Shown here: positions 16,297-22,315 of the stretch, one piece after another
How the letters are laid out: each line of letters starts with the position of its first letter
Numbering within the stretch: position 1 is the stretch's first letter
Assembly: GCA_041628615.1 (NCBI GenBank)
Contig: JBFKOW010000038.1
Coordinates: 1 to 22,315 of the forward strand
Length of the DNA stretch: 22,315 nucleotides
Direction of reading: 5' to 3'
From: JAMWZF01 sp041628615
GTDB taxonomy: Bacteria > Pseudomonadota > Alphaproteobacteria > Rhodobacterales > Rhodobacteraceae
Program-made: the position numbers and the translations under genes
Notes under the pieces: generated by a model
Databases searched by the model: none
What the model was told of the DNA's origin: nothing
The model's input: only the letters and a program-made list of their open reading frames with translations

Positions 16297-17250
16297 ATGA
16301 CGGACCTCCCCCCCCTGACCCTCTACCTCGCCGCCCCGCGCGGCTTCTGCGCCGGCGTCGACCGGGCGATCAAGATCGTCGAGATGGCGCTGCAGAAATG
16401 GGGCGCCCCGGTCTATGTCCGCCACGAGATCGTGCACAACCGCTTCGTCGTCGACGACCTGCGCGCCAGGGGCGCGGTCTTCGTCGAGGAGCTCGACGAG
16501 TGCCCCGACGACCGGCCGGTGATCTTCTCCGCCCACGGGGTGCCGAAATCGGTCCCGGCGGCGGCGGCGGCGCGCCGGATGCTCTACGTCGACGCGACCT
16601 GCCCGCTGGTGTCGAAGGTCCACATCGAGGCCGCCCGGCACCACGAGAACGGCCTGCAGATGATCATGATCGGCCATGCCGGCCACCCCGAGACCGAGGG
16701 CACCATGGGCCAGCTGCCCGCGGGCGAGGTGCTGCTGGTCGAGACGGTGGCGGACGTGGCCAGCGTCGAGGTCCGCGACCCGGAGCGGCTCGCCTTCGTC
16801 ACCCAGACCACCCTCAGCGTGGACGACACCGCCGACATCGTCGCCGCCCTCAAGGCCCGGTTCCCGGCCATCGTCGGCCCGCACAAGGAAGACATCTGCT
16901 ACGCCACCACCAACCGGCAGGAGGCGGTGAAGGCCGCCGCCCCGAAGGCCGACGCGCTGCTGGTGGTGGGGGCGCCGAACTCGTCGAACTCGAAGCGGCT
17001 GGTCGAGGTCGGCCGCCGCGCCGGCTGCGCCTATGCCCAGCTGGTGCAGCGCGCCGCCGACATCGACTGGCGGGCGCTGGACGGGATCGGGTCGCTGGCG
17101 CTGACCGCCGGGGCCTCGGCCCCCGACGTTCTCATCGAGGAGGTGATCGACGCCTTCCGCGCCCGCTACGCCGTGACCGTCGAAGTGGTCGAGACCGCGG
17201 TGGAGAACGTCGAGTTCAAGGTGCCGCGGGTGCTGCGCGAACCGGCCTGA
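16297..17250 (+). CDS. ispH: 4-hydroxy-3-methylbut-2-enyl diphosphate reductase
   Basis: This 317-residue iron-sulfur enzyme makes IPP and DMAPP in the last step of the MEP isoprenoid route. The three cluster-binding cysteines are C18 (G-F-C-A-G-V), C102 (A-T-C-P-L-V) and C201 (D-I-C-Y-A-T-T-N-R-Q). H47, H80, H130 and E132 (H-P-E-T-E-G) correspond to substrate-binding residues in the E. coli enzyme. Length and motifs are complete. No strong ribosome binding site is seen before ATG 16297 (the leader is ggtctgggcgc), but the N-terminus fits the family. It is convergent with the aldo/keto reductase gene, whose stop abuts the ispH stop with no intervening base. Confidence 0.96.
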   Translation: MTDLPPLTLYLAAPRGFCAGVDRAIKIVEMALQKWGAPVYVRHEIVHNRFVVDDLRARGAVFVEELDECPDDRPVIFSAHGVPKSVPAAAAARRMLYVDATCPLVSKVHIEAARHHENGLQMIMIGHAGHPETEGTMGQLPAGEVLLVETVADVASVEVRDPERLAFVTQTTLSVDDTADIVAALKARFPAIVGPHKEDICYATTNRQEAVKAAAPKADALLVVGAPNSSNSKRLVEVGRRAGCAYAQLVQRAADIDWRALDGIGSLALTAGASAPDVLIEEVIDAFRARYAVTVEVVETAVENVEFKVPRVLREPA

Positions 17251-18243
17251 TCAGGCCCCGCCGGGCAGCGGCGCCCTTTCATCGACCAGCCCTTCCCGGC
17301 GCAGATCCGTCCAGAACCCGGCCGGGATCGGGGTCTCCATCCAGCCGACGATCTGGCGCAGCTCGTCCTCGCTGCGCGGCCCCGGGATGACCGAGGTGAC
17401 GATCGGGTGGCCCAGCGGAAACTGCAGGGCCGCCGCCCCGAGCGGGACGCCATGCGCGTCGGCGAGGGCGGCGAGGGCCGCGGTCTTCGCCCGGATATCG
17501 GGCGGCGCCTTGGCGTAGTTCCAGGTGTCCCGCCCGGCGAGGATGCCCGAATTGAACGGCCCGCCGCAGATGATCGTCGTGCCCGCCGCGGCGCAGGCCG
17601 GGAACAGGGTGTCGAGCGGGGTCTGCTCCAGCAGGGTATAGCGCCCGGCCAGCAGGAACACGTCCCAGTCGCCGATCTCCAGCGCCGCGGCGCAGGCGGC
17701 GTTCTCGTTCACGCCGATCCCGATGGCGCGAACGGCGCCCGACCGGCGCAACTCGTCCATCGCCTGGTAGCCGCCGGAGGCGAGGTCGGCGAAGTGGCGG
17801 GCATTGGCGGCGCCGTGGGTCATCTCGCCGATGTCGTGGACCAGGAGGATGTCGATCCGGTCGAGCCCCAGCCGCTGCAGGCTGTCCTCGTAGGCCCGCA
17901 GGATCGCGTCGTGGCCGTAGTCGTAGACCACGTGGAAGGGCAGCGGGTCGACCATGCCGAATTCGGCCGGATCGGACACCGGGCCGGGCCGCAGCAGCCG
18001 GCCCACCTTGTCCGACAGGACATAGTCCGTGCCGCGCAGCACGTCGCCCATCACCCGTTCGGACCGCCCGAAGCCGTACCAGGGCGCGGTGTCGAAATAG
18101 CCGATGCCGGCGTCCCGCGCGGCGCGCACGATTCCCGCGGCCTCGGCATCGGTCAGGTCCGCGAAGTTGCCGCCCAGCGGGGCGCCGCCCAGCCCGAGCG
18201 TGCCGATCATCAAGCCCGTTCGGCCAACCTCGCGCCGGTCCAT
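17251..18243 (-). CDS. Aldo/keto reductase
   Basis: The 330-residue TIM-barrel oxidoreductase has the AKR catalytic set D51, Y56 (D-T-A-P-W-Y-G) and K79 (S-D-K-V-G-R), plus a His in L-V-H-D-I-G. The Y-D-Y-G-H-D-A-I-L-R-A-Y-E-D-S-L-Q-R-L-G segment and the S-V-I-P-G-P-R cofactor region resemble the D-threo-aldose (L-fucose) dehydrogenase / pyridoxal 4-dehydrogenase group. A sugar or aldehyde substrate with NAD(P) is likely, but the specific one is not known. ATG 18243 is chosen because a ggggg-containing purine site precedes it and the next 70 codons upstream are Pro/Arg-rich shadow sequence. Confidence 0.88.
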   Translation of the reverse strand: MDRREVGRTGLMIGTLGLGGAPLGGNFADLTDAEAAGIVRAARDAGIGYFDTAPWYGFGRSERVMGDVLRGTDYVLSDKVGRLLRPGPVSDPAEFGMVDPLPFHVVYDYGHDAILRAYEDSLQRLGLDRIDILLVHDIGEMTHGAANARHFADLASGGYQAMDELRRSGAVRAIGIGVNENAACAAALEIGDWDVFLLAGRYTLLEQTPLDTLFPACAAAGTTIICGGPFNSGILAGRDTWNYAKAPPDIRAKTAALAALADAHGVPLGAAALQFPLGHPIVTSVIPGPRSEDELRQIVGWMETPIPAGFWTDLRREGLVDERAPLPGGA

Positions 18244-18630
18244 GTCCGCCCCCCCTTGGCATTGCGGGACGACCCTAGCCGGAAACGCGGCGGATGCCAG
18301 CCGTCCGGCGCATGCGCACCCGCGCCCCGCGCGGACCGCTGCGGTCCGGCGGGAGGCGGGGCGGGGCGGGCGCTGCCCGCTGGTCCTGCCGCGGACCCGG
18401 TCCGGAACGAGTCGATGATCGGCGCCGTGCCCCTTGCCGGGGCAAACCGGCCCCCGCGGCGTCACCCCGCCGGAACGATGCGCGCCCCGGTCATGTCACG
18501 GTCCGGGGCGGATCGGTCGGGCGGGACCCCGCAGGCGCCCGCGCGTGCCATCCTCGGCGCTGCGGCACGGGGGAAGGTGCCGCCCGACCCATGCCATCGG
18601 CCTGCCGGACCGCGGGGTGGCCCCGGGCCA
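18244..18630. other. Gene-free GC-rich stretch upstream of the LysE relic
   Basis: I find no recognisable protein in any frame; open frames are Arg/Pro/Gly-rich shadows. It contains a hairpin with arms cggaccg and cggtccg around ctg (18332-18348). It may be the remains of an older gene next to the decayed exporter, or simply intergenic DNA with the upstream region of the aldo/keto reductase gene. Confidence 0.5.
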
Positions 18631-19090
18631 GACCTTCCGGCCCCGGGCACCGGCGTCGTCTACACGCTCGCGCCGGCGCATGGGCAGGGCCGGGGGGCGG
18701 CGCTTCGGGCGGCGCCGGGCTGCACCGTCGGGATCGTGCCGCACCTGCCCGCCGCGATCCCCGGCCTGTCCGCTGTCCTGCACTCCCCGGCGCCGCCATT
18801 GCCCGGCGCGGGGCGCTCGTCACCTTCCTGAACCCGAAGCTGTCGATCTTCGTCCTCGCGCTGCCGCCGCCCGTCCCGTCGAGCGATCCGGCGACCGCGA
18901 CCGCCGAAATGGCGGGGCCCGGAAGCGTGGTCATGGCGATGACCTTCGGGGTTTCTGCCTCCACGGCCTGTGCGCCGCCGCGGTGCGGGACCGGCCGGCG
19001 GCCTCGGCCCGGATCATGGCCTGGCCGAACCGGGCCTGCGCCGCGGTCTTCGGCGCGCTCGCGCTGCGGCTCGCCCACGAATGGCCGTGA
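18631..19090 (+). pseudogene. Decayed LysE/RhtB-family amino-acid exporter
   Basis: Three plus-strand frames carry consecutive pieces of a LysE-type transporter. Piece 1 (18631-18800) reads P-G-T-G-V-V-Y-T-L and G-C-T-V-G-I-V-P-H-L, the first-helix region. Piece 2 (about 18801-18949, another frame) reads L-V-T-F-L-N-P-K-L-S-I-F-V-L-A-L, the highly conserved NPK box. Piece 3 (18950-19090, third frame) reads G-L-C-A-A-A-V-R-D-R and A-W-x-x-R-A-C-A-A-V-F-G-A-L-A-L-R-L-A, the C-terminal end, and reaches a normal stop. About 40-60 residues between pieces 1 and 2 are missing, and several helix residues are replaced by Pro. The gene therefore has at least one internal deletion and a frameshift and should be inactive. 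Confidence 0.75.
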
Positions 19091-19149
19091 CCCCTTGCTG
19101 GCGCTGCCGGACCGGCGCACCGGCCCCGGCGCTGCGGGCGGCAGCGTGA

Positions 19150-19167
19150 GGTGGGTCTCGACCCACC
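19150..19167. repeat. Perfect inverted repeat before the DUF3429 gene
   Basis: Eight-bp arms ggtgggtc and gacccacc are separated by tc. It lies 60 bp after the end of the LysE relic and 47 bp before the DUF3429 ATG. Without a T-run it is not a clear terminator; it could be an operator or a dispersed intergenic repeat. Confidence 0.6.
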
Positions 19168-19213
19168 GCCCCCGACCCTTGCCATTCGGCGCCCGACCGC
19201 CCATTGATCCGGC

Positions 19214-19663
19214 ATGACCCCGGTGCCCCGATCCGCCCAGCTTCTCACCGCCCTCGGCGCCCTGCCCTTCGTCTGGGGGGCCTTCTCGACCCTCAACCCG
19301 GTGCTGAACGGGATGGTCTCGGGCGGGCTCGGGCCGCGATTCGTCGGACCCTATATCGGGCTGTTCTACGGCTCGGTGATCCTCAGCTTCATGTCCGGGG
19401 TGCTCTGGGGCTTCGCCACCAGGGCCTCCGGCGGGCAGGCCGCGACCGGCTATGCGCTGTCGGTGCTGCCGGCGCTCTGGGCGTTCTTCATGACCGGCGG
19501 CGGGCCGGTGACGGCGGCGGGCAACCTGATCGCGGGGTTCCTCGCGGTGCTGCTGCTCGACTGGTTCTTCTGGCGCTGGCGGCTGGCGCCGGACTGGTGG
19601 ATGCGGCTGCGGGTGCCGGTCACGATCGTGGTCGTGATCAGCCTCGCCGTGATCCTGCTGTGA
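19214..19663 (+). CDS. DUF3429 membrane protein
   Basis: This 149-residue integral membrane protein has about five hydrophobic helices (roughly 8-28, 46-68, 79-95, 99-120, 130-149). The segment F-Y-G-S-V-I-L-S-F-M-S-G-V-L-W-G is characteristic of DUF3429, and D-W-F-F-W-R-W-R-L-A-P-x-W-W follows before the last helix. The family has no known function. The ATG at 19214 lacks a clear ribosome binding site. The next gene (rnhA) is 90 bp away across a 16-bp tandem repeat. Confidence 0.83.
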   Translation: MTPVPRSAQLLTALGALPFVWGAFSTLNPVLNGMVSGGLGPRFVGPYIGLFYGSVILSFMSGVLWGFATRASGGQAATGYALSVLPALWAFFMTGGGPVTAAGNLIAGFLAVLLLDWFFWRWRLAPDWWMRLRVPVTIVVVISLAVILL

Positions 19664-19683
19664 TCCGGCGCACGGCGGCGGCG

Positions 19684-19715
19684 GGCGCGCGGGGCCGGCG
19701 GCGCGCGGGGCCGGC
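19684..19715. repeat. Two adjacent copies of a 16-bp repeat
   Basis: The unit ggcgcgcggggccggc occurs at 19684-19699 and again directly at 19700-19715, followed by a partial third ggc. It lies in the 90-bp gap between the DUF3429 gene and rnhA. The sequence is also self-complementary enough (ggccggc, gcgcgc) to fold. Confidence 0.75.
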
Positions 19716-19753
19716 GGCCCCCTGCATCGGCCGCCCGGCGGAGCGCTGCGCCC

Positions 19754-20224
19754 ATGGCTGAGCTCTACGCCTTCACCGACGGCGCCTGTTCCGGCAACCC
19801 CGGGCCCGGCGGCTGGGGCGTGCTGCTGCAGGCCCGCGACGGCGACGCGGTGATCAGGGAGCGCGAACTGAGCGGCGGCTCGCCCGAGACCACCAACAAC
19901 CGGATGGAACTGATGGCGGCGATCACGGCGCTCGAGACCCTCGACCGGCCCAGCGCCCTCACCCTGGTCACCGACAGCGCCTACGTGAAGGACGGGCTGA
20001 CCAGGTGGATCCACGGCTGGAAGCGCAACGGCTGGAAGACCGCCGCGAAGAAGCCGGTGAAGAACGCCGAGCTGTGGCAGCGGCTCGACGCCGCCGCCGC
20101 CCGCCACGACGTGACCTGGCGATGGGTCAAGGGCCATGCCGGGCACCCCGAGAACGAGCGCGCCGACGAACTCGCCCGCGCCGGGATGGCGCCCTACAAG
20201 CCCGGCGCGAAGGACGGCGCCTGA
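19754..20224 (+). CDS. rnhA: Ribonuclease HI
   Basis: The 156-residue enzyme cuts the RNA strand of RNA/DNA hybrids, removing R-loops and primers. All catalytic positions are present: D9 (Y-A-F-T-D-G-A-C-S-G-N-P-G), E52 (N-N-R-M-E-L), D74 (T-D-S-A-Y-V), H128 (V-K-G-H-A-G-H-P-E-N-E) and D138 (R-A-D-E-L-A). The basic handle region W-K-R-N-G-W-K-T-A-A-K-K-P-V-K-N is intact. Length matches E. coli RNase HI (155). The stop overlaps the start of the Nudix gene by one base (TGATG), suggesting coupled translation. Confidence 0.96.
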   Translation: MAELYAFTDGACSGNPGPGGWGVLLQARDGDAVIRERELSGGSPETTNNRMELMAAITALETLDRPSALTLVTDSAYVKDGLTRWIHGWKRNGWKTAAKKPVKNAELWQRLDAAAARHDVTWRWVKGHAGHPENERADELARAGMAPYKPGAKDGA

Positions 20225-20628
20225 TGCGCGCCGTGGCCTGCCCGGTGGCGCTGCACCCCGACGGCATGCCGCGCCGGGTGCCGGTGTTCGACCATCCGCT
20301 GGCCGGGGCGCGACTGGTCCGGGGCGTCCTGCGGGACGGCGAGGCGCCGGAGCGGGCCGCCGCGCGCGAGCTCTACGAGGCAAGCGGCCTCGAAACCCGC
20401 GCCGCCCTGCCGCTCGGCACCTCCGACGCGATCACGCCGGGCACCCGCTGGCACTTTGCCCTGTGCCGGGTCGCGCCGCCGGTCCGCGCCGCCTGGCAGC
20501 ACGCCGCCCCGGACGATGGCGGGCACCTGTTGCGGTTCCGCTGGCACGCCCTCGACGACCTGCCGCCCGACGGGATGGACCCGGCCCATGCCCGGGCGCT
20601 CGACTGGATGCGCGAGGCGCTGGCATGA
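20224..20628 (+). CDS. Nudix hydrolase-like protein with a degenerate Nudix box
   Basis: The 134-residue protein has a Nudix box at residues 34-56. G34-V-L-R-D-G-E40 is followed by seven residues, then R48-E49-L-Y-E52-A53-S-G55-L. Compared with GX5EX7REUXEEXGU, the second Glu of the EE pair is Ala, so one metal ligand is missing. Nudix enzymes hydrolyse nucleoside diphosphates linked to another group; activity here is uncertain. The gene overlaps rnhA by one base and the TRIC gene by four (ATGA), so all three should share a transcript. The first 30 residues have no Pro/Gly-rich signal and no membrane segment. Confidence 0.78.
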   Translation: MRAVACPVALHPDGMPRRVPVFDHPLAGARLVRGVLRDGEAPERAAARELYEASGLETRAALPLGTSDAITPGTRWHFALCRVAPPVRAAWQHAAPDDGGHLLRFRWHALDDLPPDGMDPAHARALDWMREALA

Positions 20629-21248
20629 CGGTGCTGACCGCGCTCGACTACGCCTCGGTCCTGGTCTTCGCCCTGTCGGGGTCGCTCGCCGCCTCGCGGG
20701 CCCAGCTCGACCTCGTGGGATTCGCCTTCCTCGCCTCGCTGACCGCGCTGGGCGGCGGCACGGTGCGGGACCTTCTGCTCGACCGCAACCCGGTGTTCTG
20801 GATCGCCGATCCGGCGCCGCTGGCGATCGCCTGCGGCGCGGCGGTGCTGGTGTTCTTCACCGCCCACCTGCTCGAAAGCCGGCACACGGTGCTGACCTGG
20901 CTCGACGCGCTGGCGCTGCCGATCGCGGTGGCCGCCGGGGTGCGGGCGGCGACCGAGACCGGGCAGACCGTGCCCATCGTCCTGCTGATGGGGATCGCCA
21001 CCGGCTGTTTCGGCGGGCTGCTGCGGGACATCGTGTCGAACGAGGTGCCGCTGCTGATCCGGCCGGGCAAGCTCTACGTCACCGCCGCGCTGGCGGGCGG
21101 CGCGGCGGCGCTCGGGGCCAAGGCGCTGTGGGGGTCCGAGACGCTGGCGCTGGCAGCCTGCATCGGGGTCTGCTTCGCGCTGCGGGCCGGGTCGCTGCTC
21201 TATGGCTGGCGGCTGCCGGTCTACAAGCCGCGGCCGCCGCGCCGCTAG
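20625..21248 (+). CDS. TRIC / UPF0126 family membrane channel
   Basis: This is a 207-residue membrane protein with two homologous halves. Each half carries a glycine-rich segment: G-G-G-T-V-R-D (43-49) and G-G-L-L-R-D (130-135). This is the pattern of the prokaryotic trimeric intracellular cation (TRIC) channel homologues, formerly UPF0126, which conduct monovalent cations. About seven helices are expected, and the sequence shows hydrophobic stretches consistent with that. ATG 20625 overlaps the Nudix stop by 4 bp. The stop TAG overlaps the fmt stop on the other strand through a shared CTAG (21245-21248). Confidence 0.86.
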   Translation: MTVLTALDYASVLVFALSGSLAASRAQLDLVGFAFLASLTALGGGTVRDLLLDRNPVFWIADPAPLAIACGAAVLVFFTAHLLESRHTVLTWLDALALPIAVAAGVRAATETGQTVPIVLLMGIATGCFGGLLRDIVSNEVPLLIRPGKLYVTAALAGGAAALGAKALWGSETLALAACIGVCFALRAGSLLYGWRLPVYKPRPPRR

Positions 21249-22153
21249 CCGCCCAGCACCGTTCCCGGGCCGATCCGCGCGCCGCGCAGGAAGGCGGCGG
21301 CGTCCATCCGCGGCTTGCCCTCGGGCTGGACCTCGGTGATCTCGACCGCGCCGGTGCCGCAGGCCACGGTCAGCCCGTCGAGCACGGTGCCGGGCGCCGC
21401 CGCCCCGGTGCCCAGCCGCGACCGCAGCAGCCTGACCCGCCGCCCGAGGATCGTGGTCCAGGCGCCGGGAAAGGGCGACAGGCCGCGGATCTGCCGGTCC
21501 ACCTCGGCGGCGGGCCGGGTCCAGTCCACCGCCGCCTCGGCCTTGTCGATCTTGGCGGCGTAGGTGACGCCGTCCTCCGGCTGCGGTTCGGGCGCGAGGT
21601 TCGGCAGGTCGGCCAGCACCCCGACCAGACACGCCGCCCCCAGCGCGGCGAGCCGGTCGTGCAGGTCGCCGGTGGTGTCCTCGGGCCCGATCGGCAGCGC
21701 CCGCCGCGCCAGCACCGGCCCGGTATCGAGCCCCGCCTCCATCTGCATGATGCAGACGCCGGTCTCGGCGTCGCCGGCCATCACCGCGCGGTGGATCGGC
21801 GCCGCCCCGCGCCAGCGCGGCAGCAGCGAGGCGTGGATGTTGAGACAGCCGAGGCGGGGCGCGTCGAGCACCGCCCGCGGCAGGATCAGCCCGTAGGCCG
21901 CCACCGCCGCCACGTCGGCCCCCAGCGCCGCGAAGTCCGCCTGCGCCTCGGCCCCCTTCAGCGACACCGGGTGGCGCACCGGCAGGCCCAGCGCCTCGGC
22001 CAGGGCCTGCACCGGGGTCGGGCGGTCCTTCTTGCCCCGGCCCGCCGGGCGCGGCGGCTGGCAGTAGACGCAGGCGATCTCGTGACCGGCGGCGACCAGC
22101 GCGTCGAGCGCGGGCACGGCGAAGTCCGGCGATCCCATGAACACGACGCGCAT
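21245..22153 (-). CDS. fmt: Methionyl-tRNA formyltransferase
   Basis: The 302-residue enzyme formylates initiator Met-tRNA using 10-formyl-tetrahydrofolate. The N-terminal formyltransferase domain has M-R-V-V-F-M-G-S-P-D-F, then N105-I-H107-A-S-L-L-P-R-W-R-G-A-A-P-I and G-L-D143-T-G-P-V, giving the Asn/His/Asp catalytic set. The C-terminal domain begins after about residue 205 (R-G-L-S-P-F-P-G-A-W-T). ATG 22153 is preceded by aaaggag. The gene lies 18 bp downstream of the deformylase-like gene, so removal and addition of the formyl group are encoded in one operon, as usual. Confidence 0.96.
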   Translation of the reverse strand: MRVVFMGSPDFAVPALDALVAAGHEIACVYCQPPRPAGRGKKDRPTPVQALAEALGLPVRHPVSLKGAEAQADFAALGADVAAVAAYGLILPRAVLDAPRLGCLNIHASLLPRWRGAAPIHRAVMAGDAETGVCIMQMEAGLDTGPVLARRALPIGPEDTTGDLHDRLAALGAACLVGVLADLPNLAPEPQPEDGVTYAAKIDKAEAAVDWTRPAAEVDRQIRGLSPFPGAWTTILGRRVRLLRSRLGTGAAAPGTVLDGLTVACGTGAVEITEVQPEGKPRMDAAAFLRGARIGPGTVLGG

Positions 22154-22171
22154 CCGGTCTCCTTTCGCGGC

Positions 22172-22315
22172 CTAGCCGGCGGCCTTGCGGGCGCGGGCCA
22201 GCAGCCGGTCGCGCCTGAGCCGGGACAGCCGGTGGAAATACATCCGCCCGGCGAGGTGGTCGATCTGGTGCTGCACCGAGGTGGCCCAGAGCCCGTCGAA
22301 GGCGCGCTCCTCCTC
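22172..22315 (-). CDS. Peptide deformylase-like protein, C-terminal 47 residues, HQIDH instead of HExxH
   Basis: Only the 3' end is in the window. The visible residues contain A-F-D-G-L-W-A-T-S-V-Q-H-Q-I-D-H-L-A-G-R-M-Y and a basic tail, matching the last motif and C-terminal helix of peptide deformylase, which removes the formyl group from new proteins. The metal-binding motif, normally H-E-x-x-H, reads H-Q-I-D-H (22256-22270; the Gln codon is CAG at 22267-22265). In true deformylases the Glu is the catalytic acid/base, so this copy may be inactive or altered. Several Rhodobacteraceae carry more than one def gene, so an active copy may lie further right. The missing N-terminal part holds the other two motifs and cannot be judged. 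Confidence 0.8.
   Translation of the reverse strand, partial: EEERAFDGLWATSVQHQIDHLAGRMYFHRLSRLRRDRLLARARKAAG

Noticed and set aside
18332..18348. Hairpin as terminator of a gene
   Set aside because: No gene ends next to it and no T-run follows; kept only as part of the gene-free stretch.
18491..20383. Minus-strand 630-codon frame over the LysE relic, DUF3429 and rnhA region
   Set aside because: Opposite rnhA and DUF3429, which have clear motifs; the product is Pro/Gly/Arg-rich and featureless.

Overview
The window is high-GC DNA that fits an alphaproteobacterium of the Rhodobacteraceae type. The main evidence is a long minus-strand run, in the order folK, rpoZ, rsh, DUF2062, pdxJ, (three extra genes), acpS, lepB, rnc, era, DUF1491, recO. 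This order and the DUF1491 partner match what I remember of that family. GC-rich hairpin repeats of a kind I associate with the same group support the assignment. No rRNA, tRNA, CRISPR array, phage gene or complete insertion sequence is visible.

Left part (1-4334, plus strand): a membrane-anchored protein with nine Asp-box (BNR/YCF48-like) repeats, cut by the left window edge. It is followed by an extended SDR reductase, an RNA 2',3'-cyclic phosphodiesterase (ThpR) and a META-domain lipoprotein that converges on recO.

Centre (4319-15534, minus strand): fourteen co-oriented, mostly tightly packed genes. They cover stringent response and transcription (rsh, rpoZ), ribosome and RNA maturation (era, rnc), secretion (lepB), lipid carrier activation (acpS), vitamins (pdxJ, folK) and recombination repair (recO). 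Three accessory genes sit between pdxJ and acpS: a Dabb protein, a secreted Cys-rich protein, and an alpha/beta hydrolase fused to about eight membrane helices. A convincing sigma70-type promoter lies in front of rpoZ.

Right part (15642-22315): a NYN/LabA-type nuclease-like gene is divergent from folK. Then come ispH, a minus-strand aldo/keto reductase, a roughly 970-bp stretch without an intact gene that holds a decayed LysE/RhtB exporter, a DUF3429 membrane protein, and an overlapping rnhA-Nudix-TRIC cluster. The cluster converges on fmt and the C-terminal end of a peptide-deformylase-like gene whose HExxH motif reads HQIDH.

Most of the window is core housekeeping DNA. I do not see a clear undescribed defence or mobile system. 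The points most worth a second look are the repeat protein, the HQIDH deformylase paralogue, the LysE relic, the hydrolase/membrane fusion in the pdxJ-acpS gap, and the paired TTCGNCGAA palindromes between rnc and era.
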